The position numbers and the translations under genes were made by a program. Below the pieces are notes generated by a model that worked only from the letters and a program-made list of their open reading frames with translations, made no database searches and had not been told where the DNA came from. From Hetaerina americana (lineage: Eukaryota > Arthropoda > Insecta > Odonata > Calopterygidae), in assembly GCA_022747635.1 (NCBI GenBank), contig JAKTNV010000004.1, positions 90,773,552 to 90,837,551 on the forward strand: a stretch of DNA of 64,000 nt, read 5' to 3'. Positions 49,661 through 63,049 of this stretch are shown piece after piece (the first letter of the stretch is position 1; every line of letters begins with the position of its first letter).

Positions 49661-52600
49661 GCATGTAAGCACGGGTGGTCGGGTTTGAAAAATACACGTG
49701 TAGTTTTCTGAAAAGCATCCATAAACATTAATAGTACTCTAAATACATCCAAAAACATAAATAGTAGAGTAAAGTACTGTCGGTTCAAACTCAGCCGTAT
49801 CCGTTTGTTTCTGTGTTTGTATACTCATGTATTTGCTGCTTATCTTTGACAGAAAGATAAATGGGAGATGAAATCAACCATTCACATGTGCACTGGCATA
49901 AACCAATATCCTTGTATATCTGAACAAACGAGAACCAGTCAATTTCCTACTAGCAATAAGTTTTTAGAACACACAATTACAACTGTGCGCCTACTTAGAA
50001 TGATATCAACCTTTAAGGGACAAAAAAGATGATTTTTTTGCTGATTATATAACGTTCCTCATGAACAGTATCAACGGAAGGAAAGATTAAAGTGACGCAA
50101 CTTTCATACAATGTTAATCTTAAGATTTTTGTTCAATTTCATTTCTACTGGCAACTACAAAATTAGATTCATGCATGTGTTAATGAATTTCTTTAGTTCT
50201 TTTTACATTTATTGATAAAAAATAATTAAATAATTCTAGCCTTAAGGAATTAAAATTTAAATGAATTTACCCAGTTGAGCGCAAAGAGGGACATGGAATA
50301 CTGTAAATGGCTCGCTGAGTAGTGATGGAGAAAAGAGTGGCCAGAACTTATGAATCCGGCGTTTTTCTAGAATTTTTTATTTTTCGTGTAGAAAAATGGT
50401 GTCCCTTTTAATAATTGAATAGTCTTGATTTTCTCTTTAATCGACTTGGGAAAGACTTCACGGAGTCCCAAATGTACACGCACTCACATTCAATGAGTCA
50501 ACACTATTATTGCCTGTCGTGCAAATCCATGCTGATGCAATTACTTTACCTTTAGCGCGAATTTTTTTCCCAAATTATTAAGAAAAATATCGCTAACGCG
50601 AATCACTGACAATAGCTTACCTTTTTTAGCTCTCTGTAAAGCCAATACACTAATGCTGACTGTGATCAACATTCGGTAGCTTAAAATTTAATTACTTAAA
50701 CGCAATCTTTGCTCAGAGACAAACGTCTATTTGACATTAAATAAATTATCGATTTAATTACTTAAATTATTGACGATTCCTGCCAAAATTGTCGCAAAGA
50801 ACCAGAGGATCACTAGTTCATATACTAGATAAACTCATTAAAATCTACTCATACAAAGTAAGCGCTTAATTTGCGAGTATGAATGGCTAAATTATTTTGC
50901 TATGAAGGTAGAGCAGTCATGAAAATTTAAATGAGTTCTTTCTTCCATATTAAGCTGACGTTATTTCTGGTAATCAATTCAGTTGGTATATAAAAGGTAT
51001 TGCATTTCACTCTACCCTATCACCTACGATAGTAAAAAGTAAAATGGTTTATTTAATCAGGAAATACCTTCTGAAAGACGATGATGATGTGGATTTTAAC
51101 AAGCCAGTCAAAGTTCATAATAAATAAATGATTTTCAACAAATACCGTACAGTAATCTCTTCCTTGCTGCTTCTAAATGGAAATCCATGATAGCACGAAA
51201 AATATGATTTAAAAATAAAATCAATGGAATTATTTGCCATTTAAAAATGAAAACGGGCAACTAAACATTGACGATAACTTGGAAAGCAAAAGTCTTCGGT
51301 AAAATTTCACTAATTGATATCGTATCAAGAAGGATTAGATCATTGGTGCACTGAAAATATACGCATATCAGTCATCTTCCATTTCTCAAAGAAATTCGTC
51401 GTGCTTTTAGGGCAAGTGATTGTGAGACTAAAAACAATTTTTAAAATATACTTAACCTTCGAGATACGTGAATTTTCCCATCACCTTGAATTCGCAACCC
51501 GCATGCAGATGATCTAACAACTGAATTTTGCATGAAAAGTTTACAAAAGTTTTGCCTTAGGGTCTGCCACCGTGGAAAATATCACATCCTGAGTTTGCCT
51601 GAAAGCTAGGTGGCAAAGAGGACATTTTTAAAAGTACTTATTACGAAGAATTAGGGTGAAAATACATTGTGCGGATTACGATGGATATATTGAAGCGTAC
51701 TTTAATATGGGACTTTAAGAATTGGATTTATCAAACACCGGTTTGGGCTTGAGTTTTTATCCAATGACATATAGTACGTCGCACACCCGCAGTCAATCTG
51801 GTAGCCTGTCACTTCAAAAGTAAAGGGAAAATGATAGGAAACTTAGCGAATTCCTGAAACGAAATATTTAAGTTATATCATCCAGAAATAAAGCATACAC
51901 TTTGATATTCTAACAGTTAACCTTACTTATTAAAAAAAATGTTCTAAAGGAAACGGGGTTAGTGATCTCAGTAAACGTTTATAATACCAACATTTTTGTC
52001 ACTACCAAATCATATTGTTACATCAATTATCAGGTTTGTGCTAATGGAAGGGTAGGTATTGTTATGCATTAATGATCTAGATACATACGCTTAAAAAAGA
52101 ACAATTAGAACTGCCAATAATTCAATTTTACTCATAGTTATATTCAGGAACTGCTGTGAAGACCTTTAACGATTCGTCAGTTAATGGCGTCGCTAAAAGT
52201 GCTTAGGAAACGCCCGGCGAACCTATTCTGAATTGTTCGGTGAGAATGGATGATACGTGAATAATTATACGAAAATATGTATCAGTTGAAAAAATTTGCT
52301 TACTTTGGAGGCATATCGCGTCTCGTGACTTGTATGATATACATTCATATTGAACAAGAGTGATGCATAATAATTATTGTGTTATTGTAACATTCTGAGC
52401 CAAATAAACATTTAGTTCGTAATATAAATGCTTCATAGACGATATTAAATGTTCAATATATGAATTAAGAATACCCATTACAAACACTTATGCTAATTTT
52501 TCAACATTACAAGCCAGGTTTGGTTTGACAGCCTGTCACACCGAAGTCATCCACGTGCCGTACCTGAACGGGGACTGAATTGGGGGCCTAGGGCCGATAA

Positions 52601-54684
52601 AACAGAACCGCGGGCATGGTTCCTCCTTCCACAGCCAACGAAGAGAATGAAATAAAAAAATTAAAATCTCCATCGTGAACCCTCAAACACAGAGTATAGG
52701 AGTCACGCCCAGGCAAATGTCACTCATTGACCTGAGCTCTCGCGTGAGCTCTGAGCTATACGTCTTCTATACATGGGGTCAGAGACAGAGAGAGTGAAAT
52801 AGGGAGGGATTGAGATAGAAAAAGAGAGGGAGGGAGTATTGAGAGAGAGGAAGAGAGATGGGTGGAATACTCTGTCGGAAATTTCGGCTCTGTAGCTGAG
52901 TCGGCGAGCGGGCAAACGATCATGTCGGTGGCGGAGATCAAATTTCACCCTACGGCGCTGAATTCTCGACAGTGAAAACAGGACTTAGCCATTCAGCAAT
53001 ATATTCCTCATTCAGGAGGCGCTGGTCTTGCGTAGGAGTAAAATATTTGGAAAATCAATACTGCTTAATTACAGAGTGTGTTTCATAAAGAGAGAATCGT
53101 GAGAATAAAGGTTCACAGCAAAAAACATGGGAATATGCTTCTGAAGAAAACACTAGAGCAGCTTTAATGAAGTGAAATTTGGCGTCTAGTGGAATTCAAA
53201 AAAATCTCTTCTCTATAGAGTTCCGAATTAATTACTAATGGAATTATTGGAAAGAAAAAAAGGATATTACGGCTTATGTTACGGGAGGTAACTTAAAAAA
53301 TTCACCAATCAAAATCCAATGTATCATATGATGGGCAGAATTAATGGCATAGTACGTCGAAAGTAACGCTGGGACTCACCGGAAAGCTCCGTGTTACAAT
53401 TAGGAATTTGGCTTTGTAACAATATTATTTTTTCGAGGACTAGGAATTTCTGAAAAACAACTAATTTGCACAGATGGACAACTTTTAAATCAAGAGGAAT
53501 ACAAATGAAAGACAAGCTGAAAAAAAACTTGTGCGTTAGTTGCATAAACAGGGAAAGCTCCGCACTAATTTTTAGGCATAAGAATGATGACATCTATCTC
53601 CAAGAAGTCAAACGCCAAAAAACGTAAAATTTAGTTTACACACATAAACACAAATACTAATTCAAATGGAGCAAGAGGTAGACTCTCTCCTTTTAGACGA
53701 TAAATTTGGTATTGGAAGTAATCGAGGACCAATGAAATAAATATTAGCTTAAATATGGATAACATATACCCCAATTGAGAAGTATTTAACTGAGTATGCG
53801 TAATCTGAATATACCTGGATAAAAACAGATCCTGAAGATATAGAAATCTTATTTGGCTATACAAAATATTTGCGATCTTGAAAGAAATAAGGATAGCCTA
53901 TAAAGACCGATTAGTTTTGTGTAATCTTTAGAGGAACCAAAGAGTTGTTATTTATGGTAGGACCAAACAAGAGAAAATAGAGATTTAGAAAGCAGTTCGT
54001 CAATGACGACATTATCAATGGATTTCTTCTCCATTTATATGAAATAGATGTAGTGAAAATGTCATGAGAGAACTGGAGACGGGGGGTAATAATACTTAGT
54101 GAAAAAATAGCAAATACAACGCAAACCGACGACGCTGTTTGTTTCCTGTAAATATTACGCATGAAAGATGTGGGATGCAGGAATTAAGAAGAGACAAAAA
54201 GGAGAAGGAGGGACGTAAAGCATGGAGAGCGTCTTTCAAACAAACTGCTGCAAACTTATTTTCGCACTGATCTCCATAGGAGAACTAACTTCCATATTGT
54301 TCTATTCATGCGAAGTGTAAATTTCACAGGTCGTGTAGAGTTAAAAACTAGGTGACCTCAGCTCTCACCTACCGAACGAACCCTTGAGTAATTGGTTTAC
54401 ATTCGACCATTGACAAATATTTTTAAAAATTTTCTATCAACGAAAATTAATAATTGAGCAAAGAATTTAGCATCAAGCAGTAAGTAAAATTTGCCACGGC
54501 TCTTAAAGTATTATTAGAGAGACAATATATTCTGTGACCGGATATAGAGGGTCCATCATTTTAATATTCTTTTTAAATTCATTTATAATATTTCTACTTA
54601 TTCAAAATTTTAATTCATTTTAATAAAATTTCTGAGCGCTCTGTCTTTGTATGGTGGAGATTTATCGTACGAAGTGGTTGTGGC
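49661..54684. other. Long AT-rich stretch with no recognised gene
   Basis: About 5 kb without recognisable genes, transposon motifs or matches to other parts of the window. A purine-rich GA tract lies at 52780-52870. Small frames such as 51314-51517, 53324-53593 and 53911-54162 show no family signature. Confidence 0.45.
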
Positions 54685-54945
54685 TCATTTTTATTCCCTC
54701 CTTTTCAGTATACCTGAGAACTTCTACAATCGTTGAAATTAACACTCCTTTGGAACTAAGTTTTCCGCAAGTACGCATAAGAATTTGCACATCATTCCGC
54801 GATTTTTATTTAATGATTTTTCCTTTTCCTAGCCCTTTAAAATCTTTCCTCTCCCTTATACTTTACCCATCCAACCTGGTGCTTGCACCCCCTCCCACAC
54901 ACCTTTTTGGTGGATCGCGGAGTATATATCTAGATATACTTGAGA
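54685..54945 (+). repeat. Dispersed repeat, copy 2 (LINE 3'-tail type)
   Basis: Same-orientation partner of 27715-27985, sharing TTTTTATTCCCTC, AACTAAGTTTTCCGC, CTCCCTTAT and the C-rich end CACCCCCTCCCACACACC with TTTTTGGTGG. The terminal stem is weaker in this copy. Confidence 0.65.
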
Positions 54946-57900
54946 GAGGGTTAAATCGGTGCGCTGTACGGAAGGGTAAATAAAACTATTAGAAAATGAG
55001 AATGGAAAATCCATGAACGCCTTTAGATATAGTTTAGGACATTCACTGTTTAAACCAGAAAAGAGTCAACCTAGATGATCTGGTTGGTGACGATATAAGG
55101 TAATCCAATTAAGATTTTTTATCTTAACAGAGATCATTGGCAATCTTTAAATGAATTCCTCTAATGAAAATTTGATAAGTATATCCTGGTTTACTTTATT
55201 GAATTGGAAATCCATTCTCCATGCATTAATCTTTCCTTTTTAAAATATGCAAATGTAGATAAAAATTCAATTTTAAAATTATAGGCCAGCTAAATCCAAG
55301 GCGTTTGACTCCGTTCGTTAGATATTCAGCTCCAATTGAACACTTCTGACATTGAATTGCGGGCGCTAGTATAGCGCTTCACATCGAATAGCCTGGATGC
55401 GCTAGCATTTCCAATTTCCAAGGAATGGCATTTAATTCAACGCGTCGCATTTATTTGGAACGATATCGCTGTATATCAGTGCACACAATTACTGTTGACA
55501 AAAAAGATCCATTGGACATTTTTGAGAATCAAATCGAGCAAACTGGTAATTCTGGACGCATGTAATAACGAGAATCACTGAATGAGTGGCATGTGATAGG
55601 TGGAATTAATGAATCATTTAGCTCAAATCGTGAGGATTTGATTTTATTTCAAAGAGAGTTTCGACTATGGAAAAGGTACCTGCAAAATAAAATTAGCTTA
55701 AAAATACGATATTTAAAGAATTGATGCGATGTGGAATAAACCCAAAATAAGTATCGTTCCATATTCATAATGACAGGTAGGGGAATGAAGGTTTTTTCAT
55801 TGAAAACTTAGTTAATCCAACGGTTTTAAAGTAGGATTCAAACATGGAGCTTGAAATGTTGAGTACTCCTGAGTTAATAATATTTTAGTCAGCTCTGTGT
55901 CAATTTGCTTTTTGTCGAAGCTATGACTTGAATTTGAACACTTTTCTTTCTAGGATAATAGTTTTTTGTCTATAACTGTCCATTTCTCGCTAGATTTTCC
56001 AAAAAAGTTATTTTTAAATTTTTTAGTGAAAGTAGGCAGTATATACTACTGTTATGAAAATAGGACGCCGTTGAAAAATGAACAAATATAACTACTAATT
56101 TTTGACTGGCCGAAGGACTTTTATGCCGAAGCCGTTTATGGCCGAAGCACGTTTATGAGGAGAGATTAGTTAATAAAATAAATACAATAAAACAAATACA
56201 ATAAAATAAATACAATAAAAACAATAAAATTAATAAAAGTTAAAGAATGGACGTAGTTGATCGTGTCTCATTCTCTGGATCAATTTTCCGTATTTCGCCA
56301 ATATATTAATCTAGAACTTTAATGATTCCAGTTTAAACGAGAGCAGAAACAATCGCATGCAGGTAAAAAGATTATTATGTGGCACAGGCGTCAGGGTGAA
56401 ATAATAATGCATGAAACTGTTATGAAACGTCATAGTCAGTTTCAGTAACTTTCCCTGTTAACTAGGCGACAATGCCCAATACTTGGATTATTTATATTTT
56501 ATGAGAAAAGGGAATAATAGCAATTTTATTTCCTAGGGAAAATATATTCTGCTTTGGTCAACTTTGGGCCTTCCAATCAATTAATAAAACAAAAACGGAT
56601 AAACGATGTCGGATCCGAATTTTCGCCCTATCTACTCGGGTTCATTCCCTCAAAGAGTATTTTTTCCGTAATGGTACTGTATCCATATTAAAGAGAACTC
56701 CTTCATTTATCGAAATACAATATTTCTCAATCTTTCTTGACAAAGATGTTCGCATTGTACGAATCCTGCAGATCCCACTCACATGGAGTGCTTCTCCTCT
56801 TTTTAATTCCTTGTTTTTCTCCAAAAAGTCCGATCGCTAATGCTCTCCGAAATATGACGTGACCGGAAAAAGCTTTCCTTAAGATTGCTTCACTTTGCAA
56901 TCGATTTTGCGGCACCCGGAACTCTGTGGAGGACTTTATTTCAGCCTGAAACATCGGGGGCCTAGCTGAAGTCGCCATTATTGATTTAGAGCCTTAAAGT
57001 CATGACGAGGCGTTAAGTGGAATCTGATTTAAAATTCTCTTCAGGCATCTTAAAAATTGACTGTCTGACCTTAATAGTACATGAAACAGGGAGACTATGA
57101 TATGAATGGGTTACTCTTTAATTTTCCATTAATCCCGTAATCTCCACTGAAATGAGGTAAAGATTTTTATTTCAAGGAAACACTTAACAAATAAACCATT
57201 GCTACAATAAGGATTTAAGCCTCGTTAAAATATCGCTACGATTGCGTATATGTACAACGAAATTCTCGAGTTGAGTACATTCGTTTTGACTTTTCGCTGT
57301 TATTGAAATGCGTTCGTTCTAATTACTAGTTCGTAGGAGTTTACGACGTGAGAATGAATTTACTATACTTGAGGAATTGAGTTTTCAGCACTTGAAGATA
57401 TCCTTTAAAAATCATCTGCACGAAGGCGCTATAATCTCCCTAATCACCGCACCCATCCCTCTATTTATTCTTCCCTTTCGAGCTTCAGCTTATCAGTTTG
57501 TTAATTTCATTGATTTCTTTCTCTTCCTGGCACATCACCTCCGACTTCACAATTATTTGGCAAATTATAATGGCGAATGTATATTTCTTTATTGGCACAA
57601 GTACATATCTAAAATACGTGAAATTATTAAAATATATTTGACAATAACCACATCAATGAAATAGGAAATTTAAATTAAAATAAATTTACTCTATGCAACG
57701 CAATTATTAAGATTCTCCGATATTTTTTCTTCAAAAAACCCCGATAAAATTGCTTAAAAAATGAAACGAATGCGACAGAAAAATAAGCCCTAGCATTAAG
57801 AAGACTCACAATCTTTATTTTGTATTTAACGCATAGTGCCATATTGATATGTTCAGTAAACGGCAGAAAATAAAATTAAAACCAGATGATAGAAGAATTG

Positions 57901-58679
57901 ATTTCTTCTCTATATTTTGTCAAATAATCAGCATTTTAACATTCTAGTAGAATTTTACATAATAACTGGTATATATGGGATCACTTTGGTTTAGGTGTTT
58001 GATAGTTAAACAAACGCATTAGGTATTCCCCATAAGGGGAGAATAGTTTCATCACTAAAAATACAGTGTAAGTATCCGTACCGTTCACCATTTCACTTTT
58101 CCTTGACCCAATGACACCATGAAAGAGCCCGAAGCTCTCCTCTCCGCTATTGAAGACGGCATTAAAAGGACACAAGTAAAAGAAACCTTGAATCCAATAC
58201 ACCTTTTCCTGAATTCATTTCAATTTTCGCATACCATTATCGTGTTTATCTTACGGAAAAGGCACAGCCTTGTTAGAATCAAAACACCTTTCCCCGCGTC
58301 TCTGAATAGATGGCATAATGTGCATGTTATCGAACTCACACGCTGAGAGCACATTACCTCCGTCATTTATTCGCAGCAGACCGAAGTACCAGATGCAGGC
58401 AGCACGGAATTTCATCACAGGGATTTTCACTTGCACGCAAAGGTTATTTCCCGGATCGTGATATAACACGAGTGGTTTCCTACTCGCATGCAATCCGTTT
58501 CACCGTCGGCCAGAATGTGCTCCACCCCCATCCCGCTTCCCCCCACCCTTTCCCGAACTCTCATTCCTCTCTCTATCTCTCTTAAACGACTTCGAAGCAT
58601 CTTTTTCTTTACCGTTTCCTGATCCGCGTCACATAAAAGTTTCATTCGTTCCCAATGCTTCTCCTCTTAAGCTCTTCGG
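54946..58679. other. Stretch with no recognised gene
   Basis: Mostly AT-rich. It holds a short degenerate tandem repeat of about 17 bases at 56108-56157 and an AATAC/AATAA-rich tract at about 56170-56240. No gene recognised. Confidence 0.45.
56108..56157. repeat. Short degenerate tandem repeat (about 17-bp unit)
   Basis: Three successive variants of GCCGAAG-nnn-TTTATG occur: GCCGAAGGACTTTTAT, GCCGAAGCCGTTTATG and GCCGAAGCACGTTTATG. They are GC-richer than the surroundings. Confidence 0.7.
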
Positions 58680-59800
58680 GGCGCACGGTTGCGTCTACCA
58701 TATTTTACTCTTGGCGGAGAGCTTGCGTCCTCCCATCTGCTTATTCCTCCTTTGCCTCCTTAAGCTTCCCCTTTATCAAACATCAGCCAATTCCCCACTC
58801 CTTTACCTCCGTTCACTTATTCATGTGAGCCCCCTCATCCCCTCACCCCCCTCCCCGCAAGCATTTCTTTCCCACCTCCAACCTTCATTTCTAACTAACA
58901 TCCTTCTCTTTCTCTCTCTCTCTCTTTCTCCCTTCCCCCTCAGGCACAACTTTCCCCGCCGTCCCTCCCTCTTCAAGCGAGCACCGTTTCCCACCCTATT
59001 CCCACTCCGCACCAACCCCCACCCCCTCCGTCTTCTCCTCTCCCCCACGCACCACACATTCAGACTTCTTCTCGTCTTTCTCCAGTCTTCCCCACCAACA
59101 CCATCACCTTACTCTCTGGTGCGCTGCCTCCCCCACACACCATCTTCTCCTGCCTCCGCCGCGCCGTACACTTCACTTCCATTTTCACCATTAATATTTC
59201 ACCCCCTCTCTCATTCACCCCCCCACCCCCCTCCTCCTTCCCCCTCCCCAGTTCGCTCTCACTACCTCACACCCCACTCCTTTATTTCTCTGCGGCCATT
59301 CCGTCTCAAACACCTTATTCCCTTCCCCACCATTATTCCTCGCCATCTTGCGCCGCCCCTTTTCCTCGCACTCCCCCTCTCCCTTCTTCCTCTTCCCTCT
59401 CCTCACTCACTCGCTCCGCATCGCCAGCTCCTTCTTCCTCTCCCTCTCGTCCTTTGCCTCCGCCCTCCGTCCATCCCGACTACGCGCCTTCCCTATTCCT
59501 CTTTGGTGCCCACTCTGTGTGTCCGTCTCTCTGCCCGTGGCTGCTGTTTGGGCTCTGGGCGCGCGAGTGTGTGTGCGCCGCAGCGTGCTCGTCCTCTCCT
59601 TTTCTTCATGACTTCATCTCTTTAATCTCCTCCCCACCCTCTCGCTCCCCTGAACCCGCCCTCCTCTCTTTTTTCCCTTCCGCTTGAGTTTTCGCGGGCG
59701 AAGGACGAAATTTTGGGTACCGGAGAAAGAGAGAGAGAGGGGCGGCGAGGGGTGGCGAGGCCATGGTTGGCGGGGGAAGAGGGCGATGATAATTAAAACC
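58680..59800. other. Polypyrimidine block in a GC-rich island
   Basis: From about 58800 to 59480 the + strand is almost entirely C and T, with few purines for some 680 bases, including a TC run near 58905-58930. A mixed GC segment with GCGCGCGAG (about 59550) follows, then a purine-rich patch (59700-59790). The 304-residue frame over it consists almost wholly of Pro, Ser, Leu, His and Phe, which such a tract would give in any frame. It is not called a gene. Confidence 0.6.
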
Positions 59801-60229
59801 CGGGGCACATTTCACTCATGATTTAAAGCGGAGAATTTCGTTGCTGGGAGGCTCTGAGAAAAAAACGTGCATTATTCGGCGTGCACGTTACACTCCGAGA
59901 GTCAATGTCCACCCTGGCCGCAGCCCGTTGACTTTGTCAGACTAACAGCGTACAAAATTTGTCTTGCAACATCGTCTTTAAACCATGAATATTGACATAT
60001 GCAATTTCTGAACGGAATGGTGATTTGGTTTCGAGCTATTTAAGCCAAACACCGCGCCGAAAATGAATAAATAAGGAATGCTAAATTGTATGGACCTGAC
60101 CAATTACAATTGAAAATATTATTTATCAAGCTTGATTAAAAATAATGTATTCGGAATGTAGATACACGTGACCTACGTTTTTAGAATACAGGTGTGTATG
60201 TTTATATAAATATGTATACATATGAATAC

Positions 60230-60265
60230 ATGCATAAATAAATACATAAATATATATATATATAT
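60230..60265. repeat. AT-rich simple repeat
   Basis: AAATA units pass into about ten TA units. Confidence 0.8.
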
Positions 60266-60406
60266 ATTTTTTATGACTGATGACGATGACCGTGCCGTCG
60301 AAACGTCAAGACTACATATGTGAGTGTCCTTTCTTTGTGTTTCTAAGTTTAAAAAATCTAAATCTGTGTTTTTATATATTATACGCTGAAGAGCGTTTCA
60401 TTTTGA

Positions 60407-60408
<2 letters not shown>

Positions 60409-60469
<61 letters not shown>
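60409..60469. repeat. (AT)n microsatellite
   Basis: About 30 uninterrupted AT units. The Tyr-Ile frame across it is not a gene. Confidence 0.95.
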
Positions 60470-60475
<6 letters not shown>

Positions 60476-60696
60476 TACTAATATATGTGTGCGCACACAT
60501 ATGCATGTGTTGGTGTATTCTGAGCTACTCCTGCACAGTTCCTTCTTTACCCAGAGGAAGGTGGTTTGGCCACCGAAAATTTGGAATGCGTTTGGGGTTC
60601 ATTTGTGTTTTTTTCTGTATTTCTGTTGATTAGCGCCATCTTGCTTCTCCAATCAAATTATTTTTCATATCCGTGAGACTTTCCTTCAAGATATTT

Positions 60697-60700
<4 letters not shown>

Positions 60701-60759
<59 letters not shown>
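60701..60759. repeat. (AT)n microsatellite
   Basis: About 29 uninterrupted AT units, 230 bases to the right of a similar tract. Confidence 0.95.
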
Positions 60760-60762
<3 letters not shown>

Positions 60763-60769
60763 ATAGTGT

Positions 60770-61828
60770 AACTGTATTTGCTGAAGGGCTAAATAACTAA
60801 TCCTGTTGACGAAGTATCTAACTGGTTTTTTTTAGTCTTTGTCTGATTATTTCTAAACATATTTATCGGTATATTAACCCAATTATATAATAAAGATAAA
60901 TTTATTTGGTTTAAGTATATCGTAATAGTAAAACTAAAAAAAATATAAAATGAATATTTATGTAGGTAATTATATTCTCGCATATTTTAGTTTAAGAAAT
61001 ATTTTCTTCATTATTTGTAATCATTTTACAAATACTTAGTGTTCGCGTGAATAATAAAGTGAAGCTTAAAAATGTTCTAATGCTGAATGTTCTACATCTT
61101 TGGCAACAGATGAATTATGGGAGGTAACCCTTACCTACCCACAGCAATTAACTTCGACCGAACTAATCATTTAATCATCGATTGATTTAGTTACTTTACT
61201 CCACAACCTATCTAAATCTTAAATTTATTCCACCACTATTCAGACAATTTTCATATTAGAGAGTGCAAATGCAAATTTTTCACTGCCCATGAACACATAA
61301 TGAAGCGTATCTCAGAGCACTACGAACAAAAAGTCTTTTTTGTTATTAAATTCAAAACCATTTGAAATTTCGTTCTTGATACAATTTCATGCTGTTACAT
61401 AACGATGTTGCATCCTTGTAGTAGGTGGTCAGTACAGCGGTAATTTCAATTATCACAACAGATATTGGTCGGTATTCCTCAAAATACAATTCTATTATTT
61501 TCATTCGCAAAATTTGGCAATAAGCCTCAATAAAAGTATTTTTCAATTTCAAAAGCGACTAGACTCATGCTAAATAAAGGATTAAAAATATTAGTATCAC
61601 ATAAAATGGCTACTTATTGATAATATCCTTACTTTAATTCAGTTTTAGGAAATCCATATCATATGATTGCTAGATCCTCCTGATAGATTTTCTTTAACAG
61701 ATAATTAAAGAAGAGGGACTATATATGTACTGACCAGTTTCATAATACAAGAATGATGGAATCTATATATCCACCTTACGAATACAAAATATTTGCCCGC
61801 ATTCACGAAGCAAGAGATGCAGTCTTAA
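60770..61828. other. Unassigned AT-rich DNA
   Basis: No recognised feature. Confidence 0.4.
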
Positions 61829-61890
61829 CACCTCCTGCCCCACGCCCCCATATCCGCTCGCAGGGGGTGGCGTAGATGGAGATATTAGTT
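61829..61890 (+). mobile_element. LINE-type 3' tail with stem-loop
   Basis: CACCTCCTGCCCCACGCCCC, a short loop, then CTCGCAGGGGGTGG and CGTAGATGGAGATAT repeat the tail pattern of LINE copies A, C and D (C-rich arm, ACGCC, G-rich arm, then GTAGATG-like sequence). No coding part was recognised upstream, so this is probably a strongly 5'-truncated copy. Confidence 0.55.
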
Positions 61891-62029
61891 TTTGAGGAAG
61901 TTGTAGAAAATGTTTTGTCTCGTCTGAAAGGAGAATTTTCTCACCCTGGCCCCTAAGCCATATAAAAATATAAATACCTATAATTGCATATCATTTGTAT
62001 GCTCTTCTTTCGCAGAAGTGCGAGACCGG

Positions 62030-62880
62030 AGAAAGCGGATCCGTGCGACTTCCCTTCCCCCGCACACACTTCCCGTTTTCCCCTCCCACCCCCTCAATCC
62101 TCTTTCCATTCTCCACCACCCCTCCGGCCCCACCCAACGATACCCACCCTCTCTTCGGCCCTTGAACCCTTCGTCCTTATTGCTGCCCCGAGGGACGCCT
62201 TGGATCACAATCTGACCGATCCTTGAAAAGTGGTGAGGGAGGGGGAGAGAGAGAGATAGAGGAGGGGGCGGGAGGGTGGAGAGGGTGCACCCTCCCGCTC
62301 TGGGATAGCGGGGTGGACTTATTTCCTTCTTCTTCGGATGCGGAGGGCGATCGGACCCGAAGGGGAGGGGGTGTGTGGGATGGATGGGTGTAGTGGGAGA
62401 AGATCCTCTCTCCGAGAGAGAGAGGTGGATGGGAGGGGTGGGGTCGGGTACGTGTTGGAAGCGAATGGGCCGGGGGCCGGTGGAAGGAAGGCTTCGCCGT
62501 GGAGGAGTAGGAGGCATCGTGGGGGACGGACGTAAGGAATAGCCAGGGGGGACAGAGAGAGCTCCTCCAGGCAGGCCTGGCCTGCTGAATGGGGAGGCGG
62601 GAGTGTCGGGAAGGGGTGGGGTTGGACGGGGGTGGCTCAGGGAAGACGGCCCTACGTGATGGCGGTCGGGGAGGGGATTGGGTGGGGGCATCGGGTCAAT
62701 GGGGGCTGCGGGGGGAATGCGACAGAAATAGGGGAATTGGAGATGGGGTGCGATGCCTTTGGGAGAGTTATCAGAGTGGGGAGAGGTCCTCCCGAATGAG
62801 GGGGACACGTCACCCCGAGGGTCGTGATGACGGATGGCAAGCAGAGAGGATGTCAAGGTACGAGTGGTGAGAGCGGAGCA
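62030..62880. other. GC-rich island, pyrimidine- then purine-rich
   Basis: 62040-62180 is C/T-rich on the + strand, and 62225-62830 is G/A-rich. The 292-residue frame on the - strand across it is Pro/Ser/Leu/Arg-rich, shows no domain and is contradicted by long open frames on the + strand. It is not called a gene. CpG is frequent, so a regulatory island is possible. Confidence 0.5.
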
Positions 62881-63049
62881 CAGTTTCGTACGCGCGTGCG
62901 CATGTATGTGTATGTAATACTATACATATAAATACTCATCAGTGTTTCAATTCAAATATTAGTTAACTACAACCCTCGGTTCTTTTCTATTATGTTGATT
63001 CCCGCACCACCTGAGAGCTGTTATGACTTACGTCCGTCTTAATTTACTC

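Noticed and set aside
58711..59625. 304-residue open frame
   Set aside because: It lies in a nearly pure C/T tract, so stops are rare in several frames; the product is Pro/Ser/Leu/His-rich with no domain.
61978..62856. 292-residue frame on the - strand
   Set aside because: It is the complement of a G/A-rich block, of low complexity, and overlaps open frames on the other strand; no family signature.
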